DNA of 64,000 bases, from positions 186,001 through 250,000 of the forward strand of contig NZ_JAKKSL010000003.1 of the NCBI RefSeq assembly GCF_022669015.1, read 5' to 3'. Positions 38,428-47,701 of this stretch are shown here, in pieces. Both the position numbers and the translations under genes were made by a program. Under the pieces are notes generated by a model, which was not told the origin of the DNA, made no database searches, and saw nothing but the letters and a program-made list of their open reading frames with translations. The stretch comes from Colwellia maritima. Lineage in GTDB: Bacteria > Pseudomonadota > Gammaproteobacteria > Enterobacterales > Alteromonadaceae. The first letter of the stretch is position 1. Each line of letters begins with the position of its first letter.

Positions 38428-39683
38428 ATGGACAAAAAAATAACGAGAACACCACTGCAAAAGTACTTAAAACATAGCTTACTTGCCCTGCTAATTTTAG
38501 GTGTAGTTGTATCTGTATATGGGGTGAGTCAAGCACAGATGACTGGTAGAAGTCAAAATATCGAGAAGAATAACGTCACCATTAGTCCCGTTATACAAGG
38601 CGCTTTTATTGATGCGTTGAGCTTGCGTGGTCATGTAGTACCAAAAACAACCGTTTATCTCGACACCATTCCGGAGGTCAGATAGAGCAACGTTTAGTTG
38701 AACAAGGGGAGTTGGTGAAAAAAGGCCGACCACTCGTGCGTTTAAGCAATACAAGTTTGCAGCTTGATGTGATGGGACGAGAGGCACAGGTTACCGAACA
38801 GCTTAATTTTTTGCGTAATACCCAAATGAATATGGAAACTAATCGACTCAATCTACGTCGTGATTTACTGGAGATAAATTTACAGATTAGCCACCTAGAA
38901 CGTCGTTTGGCACAATCAAAATCATTAGTTGCTAAAGGTGTATTGGCTAAAGATCAGCTAGCAGAGATAACAAGCAACTTGGACTATTTCAAAGCCAGAA
39001 AAGTACTGACTTTAGATCGGCAAAAACAAGAAAATAGTATCCGAAAGCTTCAAGTTGAACAACTTGAAGACAGTGCGACTATGTTACAAAAAAATCTACA
39101 GTTTGCCCGTAAAAACCTCGATAACTTACTTATTAAGGCTCCTGTTTCAGGTTATCTAAGTGAATTAAATGTCGATATTGGTGAATCTAAAAGCCGTGGA
39201 GCACGCTTAGGTCAAATAGACATCCCTAATGAATATAAACTCGTAATTCGTCTAGATGAATTTTACCTCAATCAAGTACAGCGAGGTATGACTGTTGTGG
39301 TTGAATTAGAAAGCGGAAAAGTGAATGCCACAGTCAGCAAAATTGATAGTCGAGTCAGTCAGTCACAATTTCAAATTGAAGTCGATCTACCTAAACACAC
39401 ACACAGCATTAAACGTGGACAAAGCATCGATGCCGAACTTATGTTGGGTGGAGATAAAAATGATGCACTCCTGCTCAGCCGAGGAGCATTTTTTACCAGT
39501 TCGGGAGGTAATTGGGTCTTCGTACTAGAGGCAAACGGTGACAAAGCAACCAGACGAAATATTAGTATAGGCAAAAAGAACCAAAATTATTTTGAAGTAC
39601 TATCAGGCGTGACTTTAGGTGAGCAAGTTATCACCTCAGGCTATGGTAATTTCGATCAAGCTCAGCAACTCAAGTTACAATAA
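38428..39683 (+). pseudogene. HlyD/MacA-family periplasmic adaptor, frameshifted
   Basis: A membrane-fusion protein linking the ABC exporter to an outer-membrane channel. The N-terminal anchor helix lies at ~17-37. The frame breaks at ~38672 where one C is missing (ATTCCGGAGG), and correction gives YLDTIPGGQIEQRLVEQG. The rest shows a biotinyl-lipoyl half (GELVKKGRPLVRL), a long coiled-coil hairpin (~110-220), the second lipoyl half (LIKAPVSGYLSELNVDIGE) and a beta-barrel domain. It is the first gene of a sigma-54-driven unit with the ATPase (15 bp downstream) and the permease. Confidence 0.85.
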
Positions 39684-39697
39684 TAAAAGGGATATAC

Positions 39698-40411
39698 ATG
39701 ATCACATTAACTAATTTAAGCCGTGTTTTTCGCACTCAAGATGTTGAAACAACAGCACTGAGTAATATTAATTTAACGGTAAAACAAGGTGAGTTTGTAG
39801 CCATTATGGGGCCTTCAGGTTGTGGAAAATCAACGTTATTGTCAATTTTGGGTATGCTAGATTCACCAACATCAGGAAGCTTTGAATTTTTAGATGACGA
39901 TATCTCAATATACAGCGAAGTAAAGTTAGCTGAGTTACGTAAGTCATCTATTGGTTTTGTATTTCAAAGCTTTAATCTAATTGATGAACTCACTGTTTTT
40001 GAGAATGTTGAGTTACCACTACAATATCTGAAAATTTCAAAGATTGAACGAAAGCAAAGAGTAGAAGCTATTTTAAAACGTGTAGCCATTGATCATCGTA
40101 GCGACCACCTTCCTCAGCAACTATCTGGAGGTCAACAACAACGTGTTGCTGTAGCACGTGCGTTGGTGAGTAATCCAAAAATTATTCTAGCGGATGAGCC
40201 AACGGGGAATTTGGATTCAAAAAATGGTGATGAAGTCATGACCATGTTACGAGAACTAAACCGTGAAGGCACTACGATAATTATGGTTACCCACTCTGAA
40301 AAAGAAGGTAATTATGCCGATCGTCTAGTGCGCTTGTTAGATGGGCAAGTAATGGTTGATAAAGCGAGTCAGGTATCTATGCCAAAAGATATGACAGATG
40401 AGGTCGCTTAA
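39698..40411 (+). CDS. ABC transporter ATPase, MacB/LolD type
   Basis: A 237-residue nucleotide-binding protein of the MacB/LolD subfamily. Walker A is GPSGCGKST, the Q-loop FVFQSFNLIDELTV, the signature LSGGQQQRVAVARAL and Walker B IILADEPTGNLDS, with the H-switch in MVTHSEKE. All motifs are intact. It lies between the adaptor and the FtsX-type permease, whose ATG begins one base after this stop codon, so the three are co-translated. MacB-type systems use a mechanotransmission cycle to expel drugs, toxins or lipoproteins; the cargo is unknown. Confidence 0.95.
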   Translation: MITLTNLSRVFRTQDVETTALSNINLTVKQGEFVAIMGPSGCGKSTLLSILGMLDSPTSGSFEFLDDDISIYSEVKLAELRKSSIGFVFQSFNLIDELTVFENVELPLQYLKISKIERKQRVEAILKRVAIDHRSDHLPQQLSGGQQQRVAVARALVSNPKIILADEPTGNLDSKNGDEVMTMLRELNREGTTIIMVTHSEKEGNYADRLVRLLDGQVMVDKASQVSMPKDMTDEVA

Positions 40412-40412
40412 C

Positions 40413-42816
40413 ATGATTGTTAACTATTTTGTCACAGCAACACGAGCGATAAGAAATGATAGCCAACATTTTTTTCTCAACTTAATCGGTTTAAGTATTG
40501 GCTTGGCAGCAGCGATTTTAATGGCATTATTTGCTCAACATGAATTGTCATATGATAAACAACATCCGGATAGTGAACGTGTTTACCTAGGTCATACTGA
40601 TTACACTGCGGTAGGTTTACAAGTCATATCTATTAGTAGCTTTAAGCTTGCCGAAAAGATAAAAAATAATAGCCAAATAGAAGATATATTTAGACTTGTT
40701 AATACGTGGAAATTGGACAAGGAGTGAGTAACACAGTTGAAGTAGACGGCAATTATCATAGACTAAATGATTTTTATATGGCATCTGCTAATATTCTTGA
40801 TTTTATTAACTTAACCACTATTGCAGGAGACATTACACAAGCATTATCAGAGCCAAATCAGTTAGTGTTAAGTGAAAGTGAAGTCACTCGACTTTTTGGT
40901 AATAATCAAGTTGTTGGTCAGACATTAAATCATGATAGTGAGTTGTACACCATAGGTGCTATCTTTAAAAATTTACCTGAAAACACCCATTTTAAGTTTG
41001 ATAGCCTGATTCAAATGCCAACTAAATTGATGCAAGAGAGTTACGGTTATACTTATTATAAATTATTGGCAGGTACTGATTTACCTAGTTTAACTCAGCA
41101 ACTGATTAAAGAAAGCCACATTATTTCTCCTTGGCAAGTTAAACAAAATGTGAAAATGGCATTAGTCAATATGGAAGACTTACACCTTAATGGCAATGAC
41201 CCGGCTGCAATGAAAACTGGCGGTTCGTCAACAGTTCTACAAATAAGCATTGGATTAAGTGTTGTTTTGATCCTTATTGCAAGCATCAACTTTATAAATT
41301 TAGCTATTGCTCAATCAGCAAAACGCGGCAAAGAAGTAGGGATTCGTAAGGCATTAGGCGCAACAAAAACACAGTTGGTTACTCAATTCCTTACTGAATC
41401 ATTTGTGGTAGTAGCGCCGGCAGGTCTAACAGCATTTGCACTAGTTGAGTTAACTTTACCTGAATTTAATGTACTTATGGATAGAGAGCTAAGCTTAAAT
41501 TACGGTTCAGCATTTATGTGGGTGAGTGTTGCAATAATTTTGGTAGTAGGATTACTTTCAGGTTTATACCCTGCACTTTTTATCGCCTCTTTTAGCGCCA
41601 AAAGAGTGCTCAGTGGCGATCTAATTCGTGGTGGTACGGCTATTTTTGTCCGTAAATTAACCCTTTGCTTTCAAAGCGCTTTATCTATCGGCTTAATTAT
41701 CGCTGCAATGTCTTTATATCAACAAATGCAGTTGATCGATAATTTGAACGTAGGTTATGAGAAATCATCAAGGCTAATAGTTAAATCACTACCTAGTGAT
41801 GCTTTATATAAACAAGAGCACAATAGCTTGTTCGATGCTATTAAAAATTTACCTGGTGTTGAGCAAGTTACAGCCTCCAATACAGATTTTACCGATGATA
41901 TGGAGTCTAACCTGCAATTTACTTGGCCAAACGGAGAGATATTAAGTGGTATGCAACCTACCGTTTCAACGGGTTATTACCCTATTGATACATTAGGTCT
42001 TAAATTACTTGCGGGACGTGATTTTTCTCCAAAATTCAGTGGTGATTGGTATTATAGGAATGAAGAGCAAAGTCGTATCGTTAGTGTCATTGTCAGTCGG
42101 CGTATGGCTGAATTAGCAGGTTATCAAGACTTAGATTCTGTTATAGGGTTAACCTTAATAGAGCCAAGGCGTAATATGAAAGCTAAAGTGGTTGGCGTTA
42201 TTGAAAATGTCAAAATTGGTTCTGCGCGGCAACAAGTATTGCCGATGTCATTAAATTTAGGTTTTTTTGATCTGAGTGTTACAAGTGACCTCGTGATAAA
42301 AACTAATAATGTAGATATGGCTAGGCTTAGCAAACAGCTACAAAAATTAATAAGTGAAGAGCTGCATTTAAGTGATGTAGAAATTAACAAATTAACAGAT
42401 GACTTTGCTAATGCTCATAAAAGCGAAAAGCGAGAATTAGATATGGTGACTATTTTTAGTTTGTTAGCTATTTTCTTAACTTGTTTAGGTATATTTGGTT
42501 TAGCTTCTTTTGCAACGCTACGTCGGCAAAAAGAAGTGGCTATGCGTAAGGTGCTTGGTGCATCCCGTTTAAGCATAGTGAATTTATTAGCAAGAGAGTT
42601 TTTATTGTTAGTGGCAATAAGTATTGCTATCGCTTTTCCATTAAGTTACTGGTGGTTGGGGATTGGCTTGCTAATTTCAATGAACGTATCGATCAAGCTG
42701 CTTGGGTATATTTTGCATCTGCTGTTATCGTCACAGTTATCACTTGGTTAACGGTTGCTAGCCTGGCTTTTAAAGCCGCGAGCAGTAGACCATCATTGAT
42801 ATTACGTGATGAATAA
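40413..42816 (+). pseudogene. MacB/FtsX-family ABC permease, two frameshifts
   Basis: A large permease of ~800 residues. Helix 1 (FFLNLIGLSIGLAAAILMALF) is followed by a periplasmic domain, an FtsX domain with RGKEVGIRKALGATKTQL, a second helix set and periplasmic domain, and a second FtsX domain with RQKEVAMRKVLGASRLSI. Thus two FtsX repeats occur in one chain. The first shift is at ~40702 (one base missing before GTGGAAATTGG). The second is in the GGGG run at 42658-42661; correcting it gives WWLGDWLANFNERI and a stop at 42816. Both look like short-run indels. It is the last gene of the exporter unit. Confidence 0.83.
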
Positions 42817-42820
42817 TAAT

Positions 42821-43012
42821 ATGCTAAAACAACAAAAGTTAATAAATATTGATAACCTATCTATATTATTGTTTAAAATATTAATTTTACTTGTAGTTGT
42901 ATGTTTCGGATACAGAGAATATAAAGTTTATAAAGAGGATGAAAATCAAACTTTAATTAATGTTTTAGCTCCAAAAATTAATGATATTTACTTTTTAGAT
43001 TTTAGATTTTAG
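42821..43012 (+). CDS. Small membrane protein, unknown
   Basis: A 63-residue reading frame starting 5 bp after the corrected end of the FtsX permease, with one strongly hydrophobic stretch (ILLFKILILLVVVCFGY) flanked by charged residues. It may be a real small protein co-transcribed with the exporter or a chance frame in very A+T-rich DNA. No family recognised and no clear ribosome-binding site. Confidence 0.35.
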   Translation: MLKQQKLINIDNLSILLFKILILLVVVCFGYREYKVYKEDENQTLINVLAPKINDIYFLDFRF

Positions 43013-43036
43013 ATTGTTAAGTGATAATTTAGGACC

Positions 43037-43087
43037 AAATTAACTAGGCAAATTAACTAGGCCACCTAAAATTAACTAGGCCACCCA
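43037..43087 (+). repeat. REP-like triplet at the downstream side of the transposase gene
   Basis: Three close copies of AAATTAACTAGGC lie here, two of them extended by CACC. The longest, AAATTAACTAGGCCACCCAC, matches the reverse complement of the repeat unit on the other side of the transposase (AAGTTAATCAGGCCACCCAT) at ~16 of 20 positions. The transposase gene is thus bracketed by inverted versions of one repeat family. Confidence 0.7.
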
Positions 43088-43298
43088 CGATAAATCTAAG
43101 TATTAACGACACGTAAATCAGGTTGTTTTTTTATTAAAAAAATTCACAACATGATCAAGTAAATGGTTCGGTTACCCGATTTTTTATTTTTAACGTCACT
43201 TTTTCTGAATTTTAGGTGAGAGAAGGCCGTGGTGTTAGCGAAACCACTTGTTTTTGTCTTGTCGTTTAGATGTTTAATTACTTTACTGTTAAATAAAA

Positions 43299-44281
43299 TT
43301 AGGCACTATTCAAACAAGCTTGGGCATTGGCTATGCCATGTGTTCGCTTTAAGCCTACATGTTCACTAAATTCACTTAAGTGCTCAGCTGTTCCGACAGC
43401 GCCCGTGAAAATACATTCAAATTGTGTGGTGAGTTTTAACCAACTTTCATCACTGATGTGTAGCCTGGCTAAAATGTTAGACGCTTTTGGGTTAATCGCG
43501 CCACGTTTATCGTTTCGAATTATTTTCCCCGTTTCATCAACGAGGGTTAAATAGTCTCTCAAGCTGAAAGTAATTCCTTGTGTTTTGTGTTGATGTTCGT
43601 TGCCAGTAAAAGGGAGTAACTCGGTTGGTTGCTCACCGTTAATAGCCGCTTTAATACGTAATTGAATGTGGTGAAACTTGATTGCTCGGGTGTAGGGGAG
43701 ATAGCGGCACGTACTGGGTTTAAATCAACATAAGCCATACATGATAATAAGGCACCTTCATCAAGCAAGGCTTGAGATTTAAACCGTCCTTCCCAGAAAT
43801 GGCCTGTGCATTTATCTTCTTGATTAGCTTGCCTTGCAATAGGCTCATTTAAGGAGCGCATAAACCGGCTAATATCCATTAAACGCTCTTTGTATACTTT
43901 AGCGGTTTGTTCAACCATGGTGAGTTGATAGTCAGCCAGTGGTTGTTTGTTTAAATATTGGCGTGTGAGGAGCGTGCCTTTAAAAAGTTGATGCCAACGT
44001 TGAAGAATATCTGCTGTGGTCCACTGTTTTATTTGCTCACAATCAACATGCAGCACTAAATGTAAGTGATTGTGCATGATAGCATGGGCACAAATATCAA
44101 TAGCAAAAGATTGGGATAATTGAAACAGACGTTTTTCAATCCAACGGCGTCTGTGTTCAAAGCTAGTGCCAGTTTCTTTATCGACCCCGCATAAAAAGGC
44201 TTTGCGTACAGTGCGGCTACAAATGTGATAATAGGGGGTATTGAGTAAACTAATTTGTTGTGAGCGGGGTTTAGGCATCAT
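43299..44281 (-). pseudogene. REP-associated tyrosine transposase (Y1/IS200-like), frameshifted
   Basis: A ~327-residue HUH-type transposase. The N-terminal domain shows the metal-binding HUH motif in HAIMHNHLHLVLHV and an upstream YYHICSRTVRKAFLCG, both characteristic of the larger RAYT-like family. The likely catalytic tyrosine region is around MAYVDLNPVRAAIS. The frame is lost near 43680-43685 (one base, in CAATCAAG). Corrected, it reads HHIQLRIKAAINGEQPTELL and continues to 43299. The gene lies next to a large array of short repeats on its 5' side (44347-44936) and a triplet on its 3' side. Parts of its own 5' end are duplicated in that array. Confidence 0.8.
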
Positions 44282-44937
44282 AGTGTCCGTACTTGATTGA
44301 GGTAAAGTAAGTGTAGTTTATCTTTGGGAAAGTTGCAAAAGTTATTATGGGTGGCCTGATTAACTTAAGGGAAAGTTGCAAAAGTTATTATGGGTGGCCT
44401 GATTAACTTAAGGGAAAGTTGCAAAAGTTATTATGGGTGGCCTGATTAACTAGCCTGATTAACTTCAAAAGTTATTATGGGTGGCCTGATTAACTTATGG
44501 GTGGCCTGATTAACTTACTTTGATTTTTATGGGTGGCCTGATTAACTTAACTTTGATTTTTATGGGTGGCCTGATTAACTTATTATGGGTGGCCTGATTA
44601 ACTTAAACTTTGATTTTTATGGGTGGCCTGATTAACTTATTATGGGTGGCCTGATTAACTTAATTTGTTGTGAGCGGGGTTTAGGCATCATAGTGTCCAT
44701 ACTTGATTGAGGTAAAGTAAGTGTAGTTTATCTTGGGAAAGTTGCAAAAGTTATTATGGGTGGTCTGATTAACTTACGTACAGTGCGGCTACAAATGTGG
44801 TAATAAGGGGTATTGAGTAAACTAATTTGTTGTGAGCGTGGTTTAGGCATCATAGTGTCCATACTTGATTGAGGTAAACTAAGTGTAGTTTATGTTGGGA
44901 AAGTTGCAAAAGTTATTATGGGTGGCCTGATTAACTC
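44249..44937. repeat. Repeat array of ATGGGTGGCCTGATTAACTT units
   Basis: Twelve near-identical 20-bp units start at 44347, 44390, 44433, 44477, 44497, 44529, 44562, 44585, 44619, 44642, 44756 and 44918, plus a partial one at 44453. All face the same way. Spacing is irregular (20, 23, 33, 43 bp and longer). Between them are three types of filler: GGGAAAGTTGCAAAAGTT, ACTTTGATTTTT and pieces of the transposase 5' region (44210-44340 recurs at ~44662-44755 and ~44775-44917). No cas genes and no regular spacers, so not a CRISPR. It looks like serial, nested insertion or slippage of REP units beside their transposase. Confidence 0.88.
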
Positions 44938-45160
44938 GATATCAATCTGGCTTTTACTTGGAGCAAAATATTTACTGGACCAAAATTTGATAAGAAAAAT
45001 AGGCGAGGATTATACAATTAATTGGTTTGTAGCTATATCTTCAACACTAACGGTATTTGTAATATTATCAATGTTAAAAGGACACGGTAGAGGCCGCTTT
45101 GGTTCACGACCAATTACAACGTACCGTAGGCAAGTGCATTATAAAAGTAATCCAGATTAA
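44918..45160 (+). CDS. Repeat-capped membrane ORF, probably a gene remnant
   Basis: An 80-codon frame whose first six codons (MGGLIN) are the last repeat unit of the array. The remaining ~74 residues include two hydrophobic segments (ISIWLLLGAKYLL; WFVAISSTLTVFVILSML) and a basic tail (GHGRGRFGSRPITTYRRQ). The body may be the 3' part of an older membrane-protein gene whose start was replaced by repeat DNA. Its last codons overlap the end of the recombinase fragment on the other strand. Expression is doubtful. Confidence 0.35.
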   Translation: MGGLINSISIWLLLGAKYLLDQNLIRKIGEDYTINWFVAISSTLTVFVILSMLKGHGRGRFGSRPITTYRRQVHYKSNPD

Positions 45161-45349
45161 TCATTAAACCGATCAATCACAGCTTTCATTTTCTCAGCCA
45201 CCTGATTCTTTTCAAGGTGAGCATAGCGCATAGTGGTTGCGATATTTGAATGTCCTAAAATATGTGCTGTTTCCTGAACCGTCATACCGTTCTGTACAAG
45301 CCTACTAGCACACGTAAGACGAAAATCATGTACACGGAAATCTTCTATA
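45157..45349 (-). pseudogene. Tyrosine recombinase (integrase), C-terminal fragment
   Basis: Reading 45349 to 45157 gives ~63 codons of the catalytic end of a phage-type integrase: IEDFRVHDFRLTCAS (the H-x-x-R pair kept; the usual HTCAS histidine is leucine), then ILGHSNIATTMRYAHL (the GH pair and the nucleophile tyrosine). It ends MKAVIDRFND. The N-terminal three-quarters, including the first catalytic arginine, are absent; a stop precedes the fragment. It is therefore inactive, but it marks this region as former integrative DNA. Confidence 0.82.
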
Positions 45350-45613
45350 CAGCATTAGCTAACATTAGGAACGACTCGACGAATAGCGATAGTAGAATGT
45401 TTACAGGGATTATTCCCTCTTTTATCAGTGCTATTTATTCGATATAAAATTTGTATATACCTTGTTATCATTTCTAAATTACAACACCAGATACACGCGA
45501 TTTGACACGTATAACACCGCTTCATTATTTGTCTTTGAACGCTTTAATAAAATAATTTTTATACAACTTTAAATATGGTAGGATAAAGTAGTATTAAATA
45601 CTCGTGGGAGACA

Positions 45614-45874
45614 ATGATGGCTATGGTAAAAAAAAGTATCACAGTGACAGATCAGCAAGCACAATGGATACAAGCTCAATTAGCAACAGGAAATTATGCT
45701 AGTGATAGCGAAATACTCAGAGACTTAATCAGAAAAGAGCAAATGCGCACAGCTGAAATTGATGTTATTCGACAAGAATTAATCAAAGCTGAACAAAGTG
45801 GCTTTAGCTCCCGCACTACTAGTGACATTGTTAATGCTGTAATTGCACGTAAACAAGTTAATGACCAAATATAG
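45614..45874 (+). CDS. parD: ParD-type antitoxin (CopG/RHH family)
   Basis: An 86-residue antitoxin. The N-terminal ribbon-helix-helix region KKSITVTDQQAQWIQAQLATGNYASDSEILRDLIRKEQ is followed by a disordered toxin-binding tail. It is the first gene of a two-gene operon; its stop codon lies 14 bp inside the toxin gene. GGGAG precedes the first of two ATGs (45614, 45617). RHH antitoxins typically repress their own promoter. Confidence 0.92.
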   Translation: MMAMVKKSITVTDQQAQWIQAQLATGNYASDSEILRDLIRKEQMRTAEIDVIRQELIKAEQSGFSSRTTSDIVNAVIARKQVNDQI

Positions 45875-46151
45875 GTTAAGTGAAGCTGCCGCCAATGATT
45901 TTGAACAGCTTTTTGAATATGGTATTGATAACTTTGGTTTACCTAAAGCTAAAGAGTATATAGATGGATTAACAGCTCATTTTCATAATATTGCTGAACA
46001 TCCATTACATTACCAAGCGGTTGACTATATACGAGAAAACTATCGGCGTAGTGTATATGATAAATATTCAATCTATTACATTATCACTGATAGCAATATT
46101 GATGTAATGCGAATATTACGAGCTGAAAATACTTCAACAGCATTTGAATAA
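45861..46151 (+). CDS. parE: ParE-type toxin (RelE/ParE superfamily)
   Basis: The toxin partner of the preceding antitoxin, a likely DNA-gyrase poison by family. The ATG at 45861 gives a 96-residue protein starting MTKYRLSEAAANDFEQLFEYG, the usual ParE N-terminus, and including RRSVYDKYSIYYIITD and the conserved VMRILR strand near the end. The upstream in-frame TTG was not used. The 14-bp overlap with parD indicates coupled translation. It sits just inside the presumed right end of the tRNA-Thr element, where TA modules often stabilise islands. Confidence 0.92.
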   Translation: MTKYRLSEAAANDFEQLFEYGIDNFGLPKAKEYIDGLTAHFHNIAEHPLHYQAVDYIRENYRRSVYDKYSIYYIITDSNIDVMRILRAENTSTAFE

Positions 46152-46240
46152 GTTAGAAAATATCACATAGGGCTATTTTTGTACTTTAGTAATTTATTCA
46201 TACAGTTAAATTGCATAATTAGTGGTTACATAAATACTAA

Positions 46241-46290
46241 GCAGCTACCTTGTAATCAATAGCTCGCCGGTGCGACTCTGGTAGTCGGCA
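46241..46290 (+). repeat. Degenerate 3' half of tRNA-Thr (possible att remnant)
   Basis: The ~50 bp from GCAGCTACCTTGTAATCA through CGACTCTGGTAGTCGGCA align with the 3' part of tRNA-Thr at 34078-34153 with about eight mismatches, including the anticodon loop CTTGTAA and the acceptor strand AGTCGGCA. There is no 5' half, so it is not a tRNA. It is best explained as the far attachment site of an element once integrated at tRNA-Thr. Confidence 0.7.
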
Positions 46291-46401
46291 CTATTTATTC
46301 CAAAAAGAGGTAACAATTTTTTTAATGGCATTAATGCGTTTTTTACTATTTATTTAGCAATAAATTAGCTAGACTCGATTGCTTTTTATTAAAGGGGGTC
46401 T

Positions 46402-47577
46402 GTGTTGATTCGAGTATATTGTCTTTTTTTGTTAACGCTTTTTATACCGTGGTCTTATGCTGATACGCTTGAGACGTTTAATCTCGAATTCTCGATACAT
46501 GTTGCCAAACAACTCAAAAAATACGATATTCCTGGTGGCGCTTATGTCATTGTAAAAAACAATAAGATAGTTTCCTTAGAAACGTTTGGCCACACTGATA
46601 AAACAAAACGCCAAACTGTTGATAGTAATACGGTATTTCGTTTAGCTTCTGTATCTAAAACCTTTGCTTCCACCATTACTACAATGCTAGCACAAGAACA
46701 TGTGCTTAACTTATCAGACTCAATCACTAAATATGTACCCGACTTTGCTTTGGCTAAAGAAGGTGCTGCTGAAAAAATTCAATTGAAGCATATCCTTAGC
46801 CATTCCAGTGGTTTAATGCCTAATGCTTATGATAATTTACTGCATGAAAACTGGAGTATGGATAAAATTATTGGTCGCTTTGATCGTATTACTCCTATTT
46901 GCCAACCCGAAAAGTGTTACGGCTATCAAAATATCACTTTCGGATTATTGCAACCGGCCATTGAAACTAGCCAAAATAAAAGTTATTCCACTTTACTGAC
47001 AGAAAGACTATTTTCGCCTTTAAAAATGGATGACAGCTCCATTGGCCTTAAGGCATTTCAACAACACACCAACACAGCTAAACCTCATGTTTTAAGAAAA
47101 ACCATTTTAACTAACAAGAGAGACAAAGAAGGTAAAAGACTAAAGCAATATATTTGGCGCGCTGTAGATGTAGAGCCTGATTTTTATAAAGTGGCGCCTG
47201 CTGCAGGTGTTAATTCAAGTATTTCCGATTTATCAAAATGGCTAATTGCAAATTTAGGTCATAATCCAGATGTTTTATCGCCTGCACTGTTAAGTGAAGT
47301 GACAACACCAAGAATAAAAACTAAAAAAGATTTACGGAGAAAATATTGGCGAGAGCATTTAACCGATGCACATTACGGTTACGGGTGGCGTATTTATCAA
47401 CTTCAGGAGCAGAAAATTATCTATCATTCAGGTTGGGTAGAAGGTTTTCGAGCTGATATTGGCTACTCACCTGGATTAGATGTAGGTTTTGCCATACTTA
47501 TCAATGCTGAAGCTAATGTTATTAATCAAATCTCTAGTGAGTTTTGGTCACAAACCCATAAATTTTCAACCCCATAA
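46402..47577 (+). CDS. Secreted serine hydrolase of the beta-lactamase class C family
   Basis: A 391-residue protein with a signal peptide (LIRVYCLFLLTLFIPWSYA) and the class C beta-lactamase/DD-peptidase fold. The SxxK motif is S83-V-S-K86, the YxN motif Y175-Q-N177 (CYGYQNI), and HSG in IIYHSGWVEGF replaces the KTG triad of true beta-lactamases. That pattern (HxG) is common in esterases, D-aminopeptidases and EstB-like enzymes rather than in drug-resistance enzymes. It starts at GTG 46402 after AAAGGGGG. It stands alone just outside the tRNA-Thr element. Substrate unknown. Confidence 0.87.
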   Translation: MLIRVYCLFLLTLFIPWSYADTLETFNLEFSIHVAKQLKKYDIPGGAYVIVKNNKIVSLETFGHTDKTKRQTVDSNTVFRLASVSKTFASTITTMLAQEHVLNLSDSITKYVPDFALAKEGAAEKIQLKHILSHSSGLMPNAYDNLLHENWSMDKIIGRFDRITPICQPEKCYGYQNITFGLLQPAIETSQNKSYSTLLTERLFSPLKMDDSSIGLKAFQQHTNTAKPHVLRKTILTNKRDKEGKRLKQYIWRAVDVEPDFYKVAPAAGVNSSISDLSKWLIANLGHNPDVLSPALLSEVTTPRIKTKKDLRRKYWREHLTDAHYGYGWRIYQLQEQKIIYHSGWVEGFRADIGYSPGLDVGFAILINAEANVINQISSEFWSQTHKFSTP

Positions 47578-47701
47578 TCAAGTGAATATTGTATGTATGA
47601 GGTATCAATGGATCTATGGCATTTATGAATAGTATGTATATTCATGTGGGCGCCCGCTTTATTACTAAACACAAAATAAAAGTATTAATTAGGTTACAAC
47701 A

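Larger units (their letters stand above)
34154..46290. mobile_element. Probable decayed integrative element at tRNA-Thr (accessory region)
   Basis: The ~12-kb stretch between tRNA-Thr and a degenerate copy of its 3' half (46241-46290) contains only accessory genes: an IS982 element, a regulated exporter, a REP-type transposase with a repeat array, the C-terminal stump of a tyrosine recombinase (45157-45349) and a ParDE pair. A tRNA gene at one end, a partial tRNA copy at the other and an integrase near that end is the standard plan of a tRNA-targeted genomic island. Against this, the copy is ~15-20% diverged and the integrase is broken, so if correct the island is old and immobile. Confidence 0.45.

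Noticed and set aside
44347..44937. Possible CRISPR array
   Set aside because: Units are 20 bp with very uneven spacing, fillers are themselves repeated rather than unique, all lie beside a HUH transposase and no cas gene is present.
45262..45447. 61-codon plus-strand frame
   Set aside because: It lies opposite the recombinase fragment, and its product looks like no known protein.
46241..46290. A third functional tRNA (Thr)
   Set aside because: Only the 3' half is present, with about eight mismatches and no 5' acceptor strand or D-arm; treated as an attachment-site remnant.
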